Positions 5,131-11,494 of a stretch of 11,494 nucleotides of DNA are shown piece by piece. The stretch covers positions 1 to 11,494 of the forward strand of contig JALOSH010000033.1 of the NCBI GenBank assembly GCA_025458545.1, in the 5' to 3' direction. The DNA is from Hydrogenophaga sp. (GTDB lineage: Bacteria > Pseudomonadota > Gammaproteobacteria > Burkholderiales > Burkholderiaceae). The notes beneath the pieces were generated by a model. It did not search any database. It worked only from the letters and a program-made list of their open reading frames with translations, and was not told the origin of the DNA. Numbering within the stretch: the stretch's first letter is position 1; every line of letters begins with the position of its first letter. The position numbers were made by a program, and so were the translations under genes.

Positions 5131-6750
5131 ATGACCGCAGCCATCCCAGAACTTCTGACCAGTCGAGCGCTACCACCCGACATGGACGTGGCCACCTTTG
5201 AGAAGGCCAAGTCCAAGATCGAAACGGTCCTTGGGGTCGAGAACGTGATTTCCGATCTCGCCACCCTGTCCCGCTACATCGACCTGTACCCTCTGGAGCC
5301 CTCGGAGAACAACGCGCCCAGTCTGGTCCTCTGCCCGGGAACGCCAGAAGACGTTCAAGCGATCGTTGCGGTGGCCAACGAATTCGGTTTGCCGCTGTCG
5401 CCCATTTCCACCGGACAGAACAACGGTTATGGCGGCAAGTCGCCCCGCCTCAAGGGGGCGGCCGTGGTCGACATGGGCCGGCGCATGAACCGCATCCTGG
5501 AAGTCAATGAAAAGTTCGGGTATGCCTTGGTCGAGCCTGGCGTGACCTACTTCGATTTGGCCAATCATCTGAAGGCGACCAACTCCTGCCTGATGATCGA
5601 CACGCCCGACCTGGGCTGGGGCTCGGTGGTCGGAAACACGCTCGAACGCGGCGTGGGCTACACCCCCTACGGCGACCACTTCATGTGGCAAACCGGCCTG
5701 GAGGTCGTACTGCCCACCGGTCGGATCATGCGCACCGGCATGGGTGCCGTGCCCGGCTCCAACACCTGGCAGTTGTTCCCTTACGGTTTTGGCCCCTACC
5801 CGGACGGGTTGTTCACCCAGTCCAACCTAGGCATCGTGACCAAGATGGGGATTGGTCTGATGCAGCGGCCGCCAGCCTCCATGACCTACCTGGTGACCTT
5901 TGACCGGGAAGAAGATCTGGGTGCCATCATGGACACGATGCTGCCTCTGCGCATCAACATGTTCCCGATCCAGAACGTCCCGGTGGTGCGCAACATCATT
6001 CTGGATGCGGGTGTGGTTTCCAAGCGCACCGAGTGGCAAACCGACCCAGGCCCCTTGGCGCCCGAAGCCATCGAGAAGATGAAAGCGGCCCTGAACCTGG
6101 GTTACTGGAACTTCTACGGCACGCTGTATGGACCCGAAGAAATGATCCAGATGGCCTGGGGCATCATTCAGCAGGCCTTCGGGCAGATCCCTGGCGCCAA
6201 GTTTTTCACCCATCGCGACCGCACGGAAGACAACGGTGACCGTGGCGCCCATGTCTTGCAAGACCGGCACAAGATCAACAACGGCATCCCGTCCCTGGAC
6301 GAGATGAAGCTGATGGACTGGCTGCCCAACGGCGCACATGTGTCCTTCTCGCCCATTTCAGCCGTCGATGGCAAAGACGCCTTGCGCCAGGCTGGCATGG
6401 TCAAGCGCCGCTCGGACGAATACAACAAGGACTACGCCGCGCAATTCATCATCGGCCTGCGAGAGATGCACCACATCTGCTTGTTCCTCTACGACAAGTC
6501 CAAGCAGTCGGACCGCAAGGAAACGCTGGATCTGATGCGTCTATTGATCAACGAAGCGGCCGCTGAAGGCTACGGCGAATACCGAACCCACAACGCACTG
6601 ATGGACGATGTGATGGCGACGTTCAACTGGGGCGACGGGGCGTTGCGTGACTTTCATGAGGCCATCAAAGACGCGCTCGATCCGCAATCGATCATGGCGC
6701 CGGGAAAGTCAGGCATTTGGGGCAAGAAGTACCGCAACCGCGGTCTTTGA
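5131..6750 (+). CDS. FAD-dependent para-phenol oxidase, vanillyl-alcohol oxidase / 4-cresol dehydrogenase family
   Basis: A 539-residue VAO/PCMH-family flavoprotein that should oxidise the benzylic position of para-substituted phenols through a quinone methide. The FAD-binding domain (about 60-245) holds PISTGQNNGYGG, DTPDLGWGSVVGN and GVGYTPYGDHFM. The cap domain follows, and the C-terminus ends IMAPGKSGIWG. Aligning by eye with remembered Penicillium VAO, the active-site residues are kept: Y100 (VAO Y108), Y177 (Y187), Y484 and R485 (Y503, R504), and D160 (D170). H403 in PNGAHVSFSP matches the covalent FAD-linking His422, whereas the 4-cresol dehydrogenase flavoprotein uses a Tyr. VAO His61, which assists flavinylation, appears replaced by Y53. 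No cytochrome c subunit gene (pchC-like) adjoins, which favours an oxidase. The ATG follows a strong AAAAGGAGA site. No signal peptide. Substrate (creosol, 4-alkylphenol, eugenol or other) unknown. Confidence 0.9.
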   Translation: MTAAIPELLTSRALPPDMDVATFEKAKSKIETVLGVENVISDLATLSRYIDLYPLEPSENNAPSLVLCPGTPEDVQAIVAVANEFGLPLSPISTGQNNGYGGKSPRLKGAAVVDMGRRMNRILEVNEKFGYALVEPGVTYFDLANHLKATNSCLMIDTPDLGWGSVVGNTLERGVGYTPYGDHFMWQTGLEVVLPTGRIMRTGMGAVPGSNTWQLFPYGFGPYPDGLFTQSNLGIVTKMGIGLMQRPPASMTYLVTFDREEDLGAIMDTMLPLRINMFPIQNVPVVRNIILDAGVVSKRTEWQTDPGPLAPEAIEKMKAALNLGYWNFYGTLYGPEEMIQMAWGIIQQAFGQIPGAKFFTHRDRTEDNGDRGAHVLQDRHKINNGIPSLDEMKLMDWLPNGAHVSFSPISAVDGKDALRQAGMVKRRSDEYNKDYAAQFIIGLREMHHICLFLYDKSKQSDRKETLDLMRLLINEAAAEGYGEYRTHNALMDDVMATFNWGDGALRDFHEAIKDALDPQSIMAPGKSGIWGKKYRNRGL

Positions 6751-6827
6751 TCGCGCCGTTTCGATCGTCCTGCTGGCCGCGTCCATCGTTGCTGGCCTTC
6801 TGCCAGAGCGGAGACCCCGGTCAGGGA

Positions 6828-6859
6828 CATCGCTGGCTTCGGCATCGAAGTCAGCGATG
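6828..6859. terminator. Long hairpin between convergent operons, probable bidirectional terminator
   Basis: CATCGCTGGCTTCG (6828-6841) and CGAAGTCAGCGATG (6846-6859) form a 14-bp stem with one G-T pair and a 4-base loop GCAT. It lies between the stop of the flavoprotein gene and the stop of the DUF1185 gene, 4 bases beyond the latter. Neither strand has a clear T-tract, so it may act as an RNA-end stabiliser or need Rho. A smaller stem, CTGGC-CTTCT-GCCAG, lies near 6792-6806. Confidence 0.55.
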
Positions 6860-6863
6860 GACT

Positions 6864-7442
6864 TCAGCGCTGCCCGTCGTGCACCGAGACCTGTTCTTTG
6901 GTGAGGCCCCCGAGCCGGGCATGTACCCGGGGCCCCGTTCCCATGACCAGGGCAAACAGGATTTCGTCCGGGCGCGGCCCATCCTGCAAGCCCACTTCCA
7001 TGCTGTTGAAATGGGAGCGCACATAGGCTGCGTGGATGTGATGCAGGGGCACCATCAGGCGGTAGCCCACGCCCGCCACCGCTTTCGCTGAGGGCACGAT
7101 CGCCTTGGGCTCACCCAGCACCTGGCGCATGGCCCAGCCGCCCGCTTCGTGCCAGACCGCCCCGTGTTCGAGCTCGCCGTTCACACCCACGATGGCGGCC
7201 TTGCCATAGGTTTCCACCTGGTCACAGCCCAGCGCCTGCGCCAGTTCGGTGGCGAGGTCGGTGCCGAGGCGCCGCAGCTCTGCCATGAAGGGCATCAGGT
7301 CAGGCTCGTAGCGGCCGGCGAACGGGTTGCGAATGACGGCGCAGGCGGCACCCTGCCGAAGCGGAACCGTCGGCGCAGGACCTCCCTCGTGGTGCTGGGT
7401 TTCGATGGTGAGGCTGCGTTTACGAATGGCGATCAAGGACAT
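6864..7442 (-). CDS. DUF1185 'amino acid synthesis' family protein
   Basis: A 192-residue protein of the family named amino acid synthesis (PF06684, DUF1185), for which I know of no established reaction. Recognisable blocks are IRKRSLTIETQHHEGG (N-terminus), AACAVIRNPFAGRYEPDL (about 32-49), YGKAAIVGVNGELEHGAVWHE (about 79-99, with two His), PLHHIHAAYVRSHF (132-145, His-rich) and GPRPDEILFALVMGTGPRVHARLGG (155-179). The length is normal for the family. No signal peptide, so it should be cytoplasmic. It is the last gene of the minus-strand operon, 20 bases after the Bug gene, with only a weak ribosome binding site, suggesting translation linked to its neighbour. Its place in a putative aromatic or organic-acid catabolic operon argues for a degradative rather than biosynthetic role, but this is inference. 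Confidence 0.85.
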   Translation of the reverse strand: MSLIAIRKRSLTIETQHHEGGPAPTVPLRQGAACAVIRNPFAGRYEPDLMPFMAELRRLGTDLATELAQALGCDQVETYGKAAIVGVNGELEHGAVWHEAGGWAMRQVLGEPKAIVPSAKAVAGVGYRLMVPLHHIHAAYVRSHFNSMEVGLQDGPRPDEILFALVMGTGPRVHARLGGLTKEQVSVHDGQR

Positions 7443-7462
7443 AAGGTGCTCTCATAAGCGGT

Positions 7463-8440
7463 TCATTGCTGTGGAATTTTGGCGTCGGCCACGACCTTGG
7501 TCCACTTCTGGGTCTGTGCCGCGACCATGGCGCGCATTTCTTCCGGTGTGCTGCCCTTGGCCTCGCCGCCCATTTCTTCCAGTCGGGTGCGCACGGCGGG
7601 CAACTGAAGTGCCTTCTGCACTTCGCTGTTGAGGCGGTCGACGATGGGTCGAGGGGTTCCGGCAGGCGCCATCAGGCCGGCCCATGAACTGACGTCATAG
7701 CCAACAACGCCTTGTTCAGCGACCGTCGGCACTGCGGGCAAACCCGCCCAGCGTTGCGCTCCGGTGGTGGCGATGGCGCGAAGCTTCCCGCCCCTGATGT
7801 TGGGCATGACCGCTGTCGGCGGCGCGATGATGAAGGGAATTTCCCCCGACAACAAGGCGGTAAGGGAAGCGGAATCACCCCGGTAGGGAACGTGCAGCAG
7901 CTCGGCCTTGGCCATGCTGGCCAGCAGTTCTCCCGCCAGGTGGTGGGTGGATCCAATGCCGGCCGTGCCATAGGCCACCTTGCCGGGCTGTGCCCGTGCC
8001 TGAACCAGCAGTTCGGCCAGCGTGGCCGGCTTGGCATCGGCCAGGGTCACAAGGAGGAAGGGGAAGTAGGTGATGGTGCTCACCATCTCGAAGTCTTCGA
8101 CCGTCTTGTAGGGCAGCGACTTGTACAGCGCGCCTGCGGCGGTGTGTCCACCGGTGGCCAGCAACAGAGTGTAGCCATCGGGTCGTGCGCGCGCGACGGC
8201 GTTGGCAGCAATGGTCCCACCTGCGCCAGTCTGCGCCTCAACCACCACCGGCTGCCCAAGTGGCTTGGCGATCTCGTTGCCAATGGCTCGGGCAATTGCA
8301 TCAGCGTTGCCACCGGCCGCAAAGCCCTGAAGAATCTTGATGGGGCGATCAGGGTACGCGGGGGCTTGCGCATAGCCCGAGGTCAAAGCCCAGGGAGTGG
8401 CTGCAACCGCACCCACTTGCAAAAACTGTCGACGCAACAT
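7463..8440 (-). CDS. Bug-family (TctC-like) periplasmic solute-binding protein
   Basis: A 325-residue extracytoplasmic binding protein of the tripartite tricarboxylate transporter receptor (Bug) family. It begins MLRRQFLQVGAVAATPWALTSGYAQA, a signal peptide with a twin-arginine-like RRQFLQ start and a likely cut after AQA. The mature N-terminus YPDRPIKILQGFAAGG and the blocks ADAIARAIGNEI, ARPDGYTLLLA, VPYRGDSASLTALLSGEI and KLRAIATTGAQRW are typical of the family, which usually binds carboxylates. A strong ribosome binding site, AAAGGAGACA, precedes the ATG. It lies 75 bases after the oxidoreductase gene and 20 bases before DUF1185. No TctA or TctB membrane subunits are in the window, as is common for 'orphan' Bug proteins in Burkholderiales, so it may serve as a sensor or share a transporter. 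The ligand is unknown; a substrate of the neighbouring enzymes is likely. Confidence 0.93.
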   Translation of the reverse strand: MLRRQFLQVGAVAATPWALTSGYAQAPAYPDRPIKILQGFAAGGNADAIARAIGNEIAKPLGQPVVVEAQTGAGGTIAANAVARARPDGYTLLLATGGHTAAGALYKSLPYKTVEDFEMVSTITYFPFLLVTLADAKPATLAELLVQARAQPGKVAYGTAGIGSTHHLAGELLASMAKAELLHVPYRGDSASLTALLSGEIPFIIAPPTAVMPNIRGGKLRAIATTGAQRWAGLPAVPTVAEQGVVGYDVSSWAGLMAPAGTPRPIVDRLNSEVQKALQLPAVRTRLEEMGGEAKGSTPEEMRAMVAAQTQKWTKVVADAKIPQQ

Positions 8441-8515
8441 GACTTGTCTCCTTTATGGTCTGGAAAAAAAAGCGCGCGGACACGGGTGGTGCCTGTGACG
8501 CAGCGGGGGGTGAAA

Positions 8516-9505
8516 TCAAGGTGTCAGAACGATCTTTCCCATCGTGGCGCCGGCATCCAGGATCCGGTGCGCTTCTTGCACCTGGTGCAGCTGGAGCACG
8601 GTCGCACCGGGTACCCGGACCTGACCGGTGGCCAACAAATGAAGCGACTCGTCCATGAGCTGACGGCGCAGCGCCTGGTCGGCATCGAAGGTGTGCATGG
8701 AAAAGCAGCGCACCGCGAGGCTGCGCCCGAGCAGAGCCCGCAGCGTCACAAACACGTCCTCAGGCGGGAGGCCGGCGACAGCGTTGTAGGAAACCACGGT
8801 GCCCATGGGCGCCAGGCTGTGCAGACAGTCGGTCAGCGATTGGCCGCCAATCGGGTCAAAGGCCAGGTCCACACCCCGACCGCCTGTCCTGGCCAGCACG
8901 CTTTGCGGCAGCGGACCCACTTCGGTGTTGAAGATTTCGTCAAAGCCGTTTTCGATCGCAAACCGTCGCTTCGCCTCTGAGCGGACCGAACCGAGCACCG
9001 TCATCCCCCGGTGCCGGGCCAGTTGGGCCAGCATGGTGGCCACGCCACCGGCTGCGCCGGTGATCAACACCGACTGAGCGCCTTGCGGTCTTGCTGCAAG
9101 AAACAGCGCATGTGCCAGTTGCAGGTTGGGAGCGCTGACAGCCGAGGTCGGGTCCAGCCCTGCTGGCAGAGCGAACGGTGCGTCTTGATCCACCACGATG
9201 GATTCCGCGTAGCACCCTCCTCGCACCGGCAGCTCCCGCGCACTCACGAGCACGCTGTCGCCCTCGCGCCAGCGCGTCACGCCTGGTCCCACCGCGTCGA
9301 CGACTCCCGCCATTTCAGCGCCCGGGATGGCGGGCAGCGGCGGCATCCATTTGTAGGTGCCGTTGCGGATCAACACATCGGGTCGCCCAACACCAATGAA
9401 CTGGGCACGCACCCGTACCTGGCCCGCTGTGGGCACGGGATCCGGCATGTCCACCAGCGTCAGCGCTTCCGGGCCACCTGGCGTGAAGACACGAATCGCA
9501 CGCAT
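8516..9505 (-). CDS. MDR-superfamily zinc-free NAD(P)H:quinone oxidoreductase-like protein
   Basis: A 329-residue medium-chain dehydrogenase/reductase. The N-terminal GroES-like domain contains MRAIRVFTPGGPEAL, GQVRVRAQFIGVGRPDVLIRNGTY and IPGAEMAGVVDAVGPGV. The Rossmann domain carries the dinucleotide motif ITGAAGGVATMLAQLA (G150 to about A163). The second Gly-rich position reads A rather than the common G, so it is slightly atypical. The zinc-binding Cys/His residues of alcohol dehydrogenases are absent, placing it with quinone oxidoreductases and enoyl reductases. The start is the ATG at 9503-9505, 4 bases after the FAH stop, so the two genes are tightly coupled. The true substrate may be a quinone or an alpha,beta-unsaturated carbonyl made by the pathway. 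The sequence does not distinguish these. Confidence 0.9.
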   Translation of the reverse strand: MRAIRVFTPGGPEALTLVDMPDPVPTAGQVRVRAQFIGVGRPDVLIRNGTYKWMPPLPAIPGAEMAGVVDAVGPGVTRWREGDSVLVSARELPVRGGCYAESIVVDQDAPFALPAGLDPTSAVSAPNLQLAHALFLAARPQGAQSVLITGAAGGVATMLAQLARHRGMTVLGSVRSEAKRRFAIENGFDEIFNTEVGPLPQSVLARTGGRGVDLAFDPIGGQSLTDCLHSLAPMGTVVSYNAVAGLPPEDVFVTLRALLGRSLAVRCFSMHTFDADQALRRQLMDESLHLLATGQVRVPGATVLQLHQVQEAHRILDAGATMGKIVLTP

Positions 9506-9509
9506 GCGT

Positions 9510-10373
9510 TCAGTCCTGCGCAACAACCGGGTTCACCAGGGTGCCAATGCCCTCGATCTCGACCTCACAGACGTCGCCCGGCTTCATGAACCACTGCGGC
9601 TTGCGGCTCCAGCCCACGCCCGCAGGCGTGCCGGTGATGATGACGTCGCCCGGGACCAGCGTGAAGATGGTGGAGGCGTACGCGATCAGGCGCGGGATGG
9701 AGAAGATCATGAGACCGGTGTGGCTGCTTTGCACGGTCTCGCCATTCAGTCGCGTCACCAGCTTGAGTTCACGGCCTGGCGCAATCTCGTCGGCGGTGAC
9801 CATCCACGGTCCGAAGCCGCCGGTGTCCTCGAAGTTCTTGCCCGAGGCAATCTGTTTGGCGTGGAACTGCCATTCGCGCACGCTGGCGTCGTTGTAGACG
9901 CTGTAGCCGGCGATGTGTTCATAGGCCTTGGCCTCCGGAATGTTGCGCCCGGGCTTGCCGATGATGACCGCCAGCTCACCTTCCCAGTCCAGCGTTTCGG
10001 ACACGCGGGGGCGCACGATCGGCTTGCCGTGGGCGACCTGTGAACGCCAGACGCGCAGGAAGATCGGCGGCTCCTCGGACAGTTCGCGCTGCATGCCGGC
10101 GGCCAGCACCTCTTGGTGGTGGTCCATGTAGTTGCGCACCGCGCAGACGATCTTCTCAGGACGGGGGATCACCGGCAGATAGGCCAGACCGGCCAGAGGT
10201 GCGTCGACCGGCACGCCTTCCACGTCTTTGGCGGCCTGTAAATAGCGGCCAGAAGCGATGTAGTCGGACAGGGTGGCGCAGTCAGGGATGCGCCGACCCA
10301 GATCGACCACGCCATCGCCGACGACGGCGCCCCAGGTCTCGCGACCCGCCAATGTGAAAGAAAGCAGCTTCAT
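9510..10373 (-). CDS. Fumarylacetoacetate hydrolase (FAH) family protein
   Basis: A 287-residue member of the FAH superfamily (MhpD/HpcE-like, COG0179), metal-dependent enzymes that hydrolyse, hydrate or decarboxylate beta-diketo or oxo-enoic acids from ring cleavage. A small N-terminal domain (about 1-70) precedes the catalytic domain. The metal site is visible as E131 and E133 in DWEGELAVIIGK and D162 in VYNDASVREWQ. NYMDHHQEV (81-89) provides the lid His/Glu. GKNFEDTGGFGPW (178-190) and TGTPAGVGW (248-256) are family signatures. The ATG has GAGGAA about 7 bases upstream. It lies 36 bases after the VOC gene and 4 before the oxidoreductase. Coupling to a ring-cleavage-type VOC protein favours action on a meta-cleavage or acylpyruvate product; fumarylpyruvate hydrolase, hydratase and decarboxylase roles cannot be separated from sequence alone. 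Confidence 0.92.
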   Translation of the reverse strand: MKLLSFTLAGRETWGAVVGDGVVDLGRRIPDCATLSDYIASGRYLQAAKDVEGVPVDAPLAGLAYLPVIPRPEKIVCAVRNYMDHHQEVLAAGMQRELSEEPPIFLRVWRSQVAHGKPIVRPRVSETLDWEGELAVIIGKPGRNIPEAKAYEHIAGYSVYNDASVREWQFHAKQIASGKNFEDTGGFGPWMVTADEIAPGRELKLVTRLNGETVQSSHTGLMIFSIPRLIAYASTIFTLVPGDVIITGTPAGVGWSRKPQWFMKPGDVCEVEIEGIGTLVNPVVAQD

Positions 10374-10409
10374 GAAAGTTCCTCGACTGAAAAATTCAAA
10401 TGGTTGGGA

Positions 10410-10961
10410 TCAGGTCGCAGCGGGCGCCTGGGACACAAAGCGCTCGCGCCATGCATCGATGGGCATGAAGCTCGGGTCCCGTCGGCAGATCGCTTCGGTC
10501 TGCTGGAGGATGTCGGCATCGGGCAGGGACAGGTCCAGCGGATCGCCATGCGGCTGCGAGATGTAGAACGGCATGTCGATGTAGATCTCGACGGTGTTGC
10601 CCTCGGGGTCGGCGAAGTACACCGACAGCGCATTGCCGTGGTTGAGCGGAACCACCCGGGAGGCGCCGAGCGCCAGCGCCCTGTCGCGTGTGTCGCGCAA
10701 CGACTGGATCGACGGCATGACAAAAGACAGTTGCATGACGGTGCTGAAGCTCGCCTCCGGTGGGCGCCCCCCGGCGATCACGAGCTGGTGGTGCTGATCC
10801 GGATTGGCGCTCAGGAACACCAGAGGCGCTTTGAAAGTGCGACCCACGCCGCGGTCGGTTTCGGTCAGGCCGAACACCACTTTGTAGAACGTCACCATGC
10901 GCTCGACATCGGTCACGAAGATGCCGAAATGCGATGGGGTTGGCCGGGTCACATGAAGCAT
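10410..10961 (-). CDS. Single-domain VOC protein, likely type I extradiol dioxygenase
   Basis: A 183-residue protein of the vicinal oxygen chelate (glyoxalase/bleomycin resistance/extradiol dioxygenase) superfamily. One VOC module (about 8-130) gives a complete 2-His-1-carboxylate set: H11 in PSHFGIFVTDVE, H58 (or H57) in DQHHQLVIA, and E125 in DPEGNTVEIYID. H108 and Y115 in NHGNALSVYFADPEGN occupy places where extradiol dioxygenases carry second-shell catalytic His and Tyr. A roughly 50-residue C-terminal extension ends FMPIDAWRERFVSQ. This supports Fe(II)-dependent ring cleavage of a catechol-like substrate, but lyase or isomerase functions exist in the same fold. The start ATG at 10959-10961 has CAGGAGA about 8 bases upstream; an earlier in-frame start at 11018 adds 19 basic, unconserved-looking residues. 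It is the first gene of a five-gene operon behind the operator array. Confidence 0.85.
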   Translation of the reverse strand: MLHVTRPTPSHFGIFVTDVERMVTFYKVVFGLTETDRGVGRTFKAPLVFLSANPDQHHQLVIAGGRPPEASFSTVMQLSFVMPSIQSLRDTRDRALALGASRVVPLNHGNALSVYFADPEGNTVEIYIDMPFYISQPHGDPLDLSLPDADILQQTEAICRRDPSFMPIDAWRERFVSQAPAAT

Positions 10962-11037
10962 GAAGCGTCTCCTGTTTTTTCTCTTTGAGCCTCCGTGCAG
11001 TGGCGTCTGCCTGGGCATCGTGATTCACACAGTCCGC

Positions 11038-11087
11038 ATTTTATGCACAGATTTATTTTTACGCACAAATATTTTCAGAGACGCACA
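11038..11087 (-). promoter_or_regulatory. Operator-like repeat array upstream of the VOC-led operon
   Basis: Three A(T/C)GCACA half-sites occur at 11043-11049, 11061-11067 and 11081-11087, spaced 18 and 20 bases. The first two extend to TTTTATGCACA and TTTTACGCACAAA. On the coding (minus) strand they read TGTGC(A/G)TAAAA, identical in core and in orientation to the site at 1540-1555 ahead of gntR. The first half-site also supplies a possible -10 (TAAAAT). The spacing of roughly two helical turns suits cooperative binding of dimers on one DNA face. Confidence 0.55.
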
Positions 11088-11217
11088 TGGGATGACTGGC
11101 GACATGAAGTCGGTAAGGCAGAAAAGCTGATCTGCACAGGCCCTGCGCGCGGTCGCCGGGCAGGCTGTACTCAGGCTGGAAGCGCGCGCGACCAGACCGA
11201 ACAACGACAGAGACCCA

Positions 11218-11494
11218 TCAGGAATTCTGGGCGGCCCATGTGGGCAGCCACTGGGCCAGGTGCTCGGCAAACCCCTCAGCCGCAGGCGACAGAGAGCGCG
11301 TGGTGGGTTTGTAGAGGCACACCTTGCGCACCGTCTCGGGATCAACCACCCGGCGCATGACCAGCCCAAACTTCACAGCCAGCACGCCTACGTACGCAGG
11401 CGCCAGCGTGGCCACCCGGCCCTGCGCCGCCACGCCCAGCGCGGTGCTGATGTTGTCGACCACGTCCACCGGCACCACCCGCGATTCTTCCGGC
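11218..11494 (-). CDS. LysR family transcriptional regulator, C-terminal fragment
   Basis: The last 91 residues of a LysR-type regulator whose N-terminus lies beyond the right edge. The fragment reads PEESRVVPVDVVDN-type sequence, then ISTALGVAAQGRVATLAPAYV and KVCLYKPTTRSLSPAAEGFAEHL. These match the end of the effector-binding domain: the GxGVAxLP-like strand-turn, then the R-x-LSPAAEGF block preceding the final helix. It ends FAEHLAQWLPTWAAQNS with TGA at 11218-11220. The DNA-binding half is not visible. It lies on the same strand as, and 256 bases upstream of, the VOC-led operon, so it could regulate it or belong to the next cluster to the right. Confidence 0.85.
   Translation of the reverse strand, partial: PEESRVVPVDVVDNISTALGVAAQGRVATLAPAYVGVLAVKFGLVMRRVVDPETVRKVCLYKPTTRSLSPAAEGFAEHLAQWLPTWAAQNS

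Noticed and set aside
8464..8515. A8 tract (T8 on the minus strand) between the oxidoreductase and Bug genes as a terminator
   Set aside because: The only nearby stem (CACAGG/CCGTG) is short, bulged and separated from the T-tract by about nine bases. It is more likely a spacer before the strong Bug ribosome binding site.
7712..8980. 422-codon plus-strand open frame opposite the Bug and oxidoreductase genes
   Set aside because: It spans two well-supported minus-strand genes and their intergenic gap, has a low-complexity Gly/Arg/His/Gln composition and no recognisable domain. It is an antisense by-product of high GC.
1..11494. CRISPR array, insertion sequence or prophage genes
   Set aside because: No regularly spaced repeats, transposase, integrase or phage structural motifs were seen on either strand.

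Overview
The window looks like a piece of a GC-rich betaproteobacterial chromosome, most likely Burkholderiales and probably Comamonadaceae. The reasons are the convergent spoT/greB pair, the Bug-family (TctC-like) solute-binding protein, the abundance of LysR/GntR regulators and the style of the FAH, VOC and DUF1185 proteins. The family-level placement is inference; no search was run.

Left edge (1-1100): housekeeping core. It holds the 3' end of spoT (ACT domain), a convergent greB, a strong hairpin terminator and a complete tRNA-Arg(ACG) with its own extended -10 promoter. Just upstream of that tRNA on the same strand lies a degenerate tRNA-like sequence resembling a CAT-anticodon tRNA (about 1125-1204). 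About 350 bases without a recognisable gene follow. This junction may mark the edge of an accessory segment.

Regulatory block (1540-4446): a near-palindromic operator-like site, a candidate 69-residue small protein, and a GntR/FCD regulator on the plus strand. Convergent to these, on the minus strand, are a LysR regulator (CrgA-like) and a secreted metallo-beta-lactamase-fold hydrolase with alkylsulfatase-like metal ligands.

Catabolic block (4573-10961): on the plus strand, a secreted SnoaL-like protein followed by a vanillyl-alcohol-oxidase / 4-cresol-dehydrogenase type flavoprotein. Facing it is a five-gene minus-strand operon: a VOC extradiol-dioxygenase-like protein, an FAH-family hydrolase/hydratase, an MDR quinone oxidoreductase-like protein, a Bug solute-binding protein and a DUF1185 'amino acid synthesis' family protein. 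The right edge is the C-terminus of another LysR regulator.

How the parts may work together (inference): the flavoprotein would oxidise a para-substituted phenol. The VOC protein could open a catechol-type ring, FAH and the MDR reductase could process the product, and the Bug protein would capture the substrate or a related acid outside the membrane. A shared motif, TTGTGC(A/G)TAAAA, lies just upstream of both the small-ORF/gntR unit and the VOC-led operon. This makes the GntR protein the best candidate regulator of the whole set. No ring hydroxylase, CoA ligase or full Bug-partner transporter is in the window, so the pathway is incomplete here and its substrate cannot be named.
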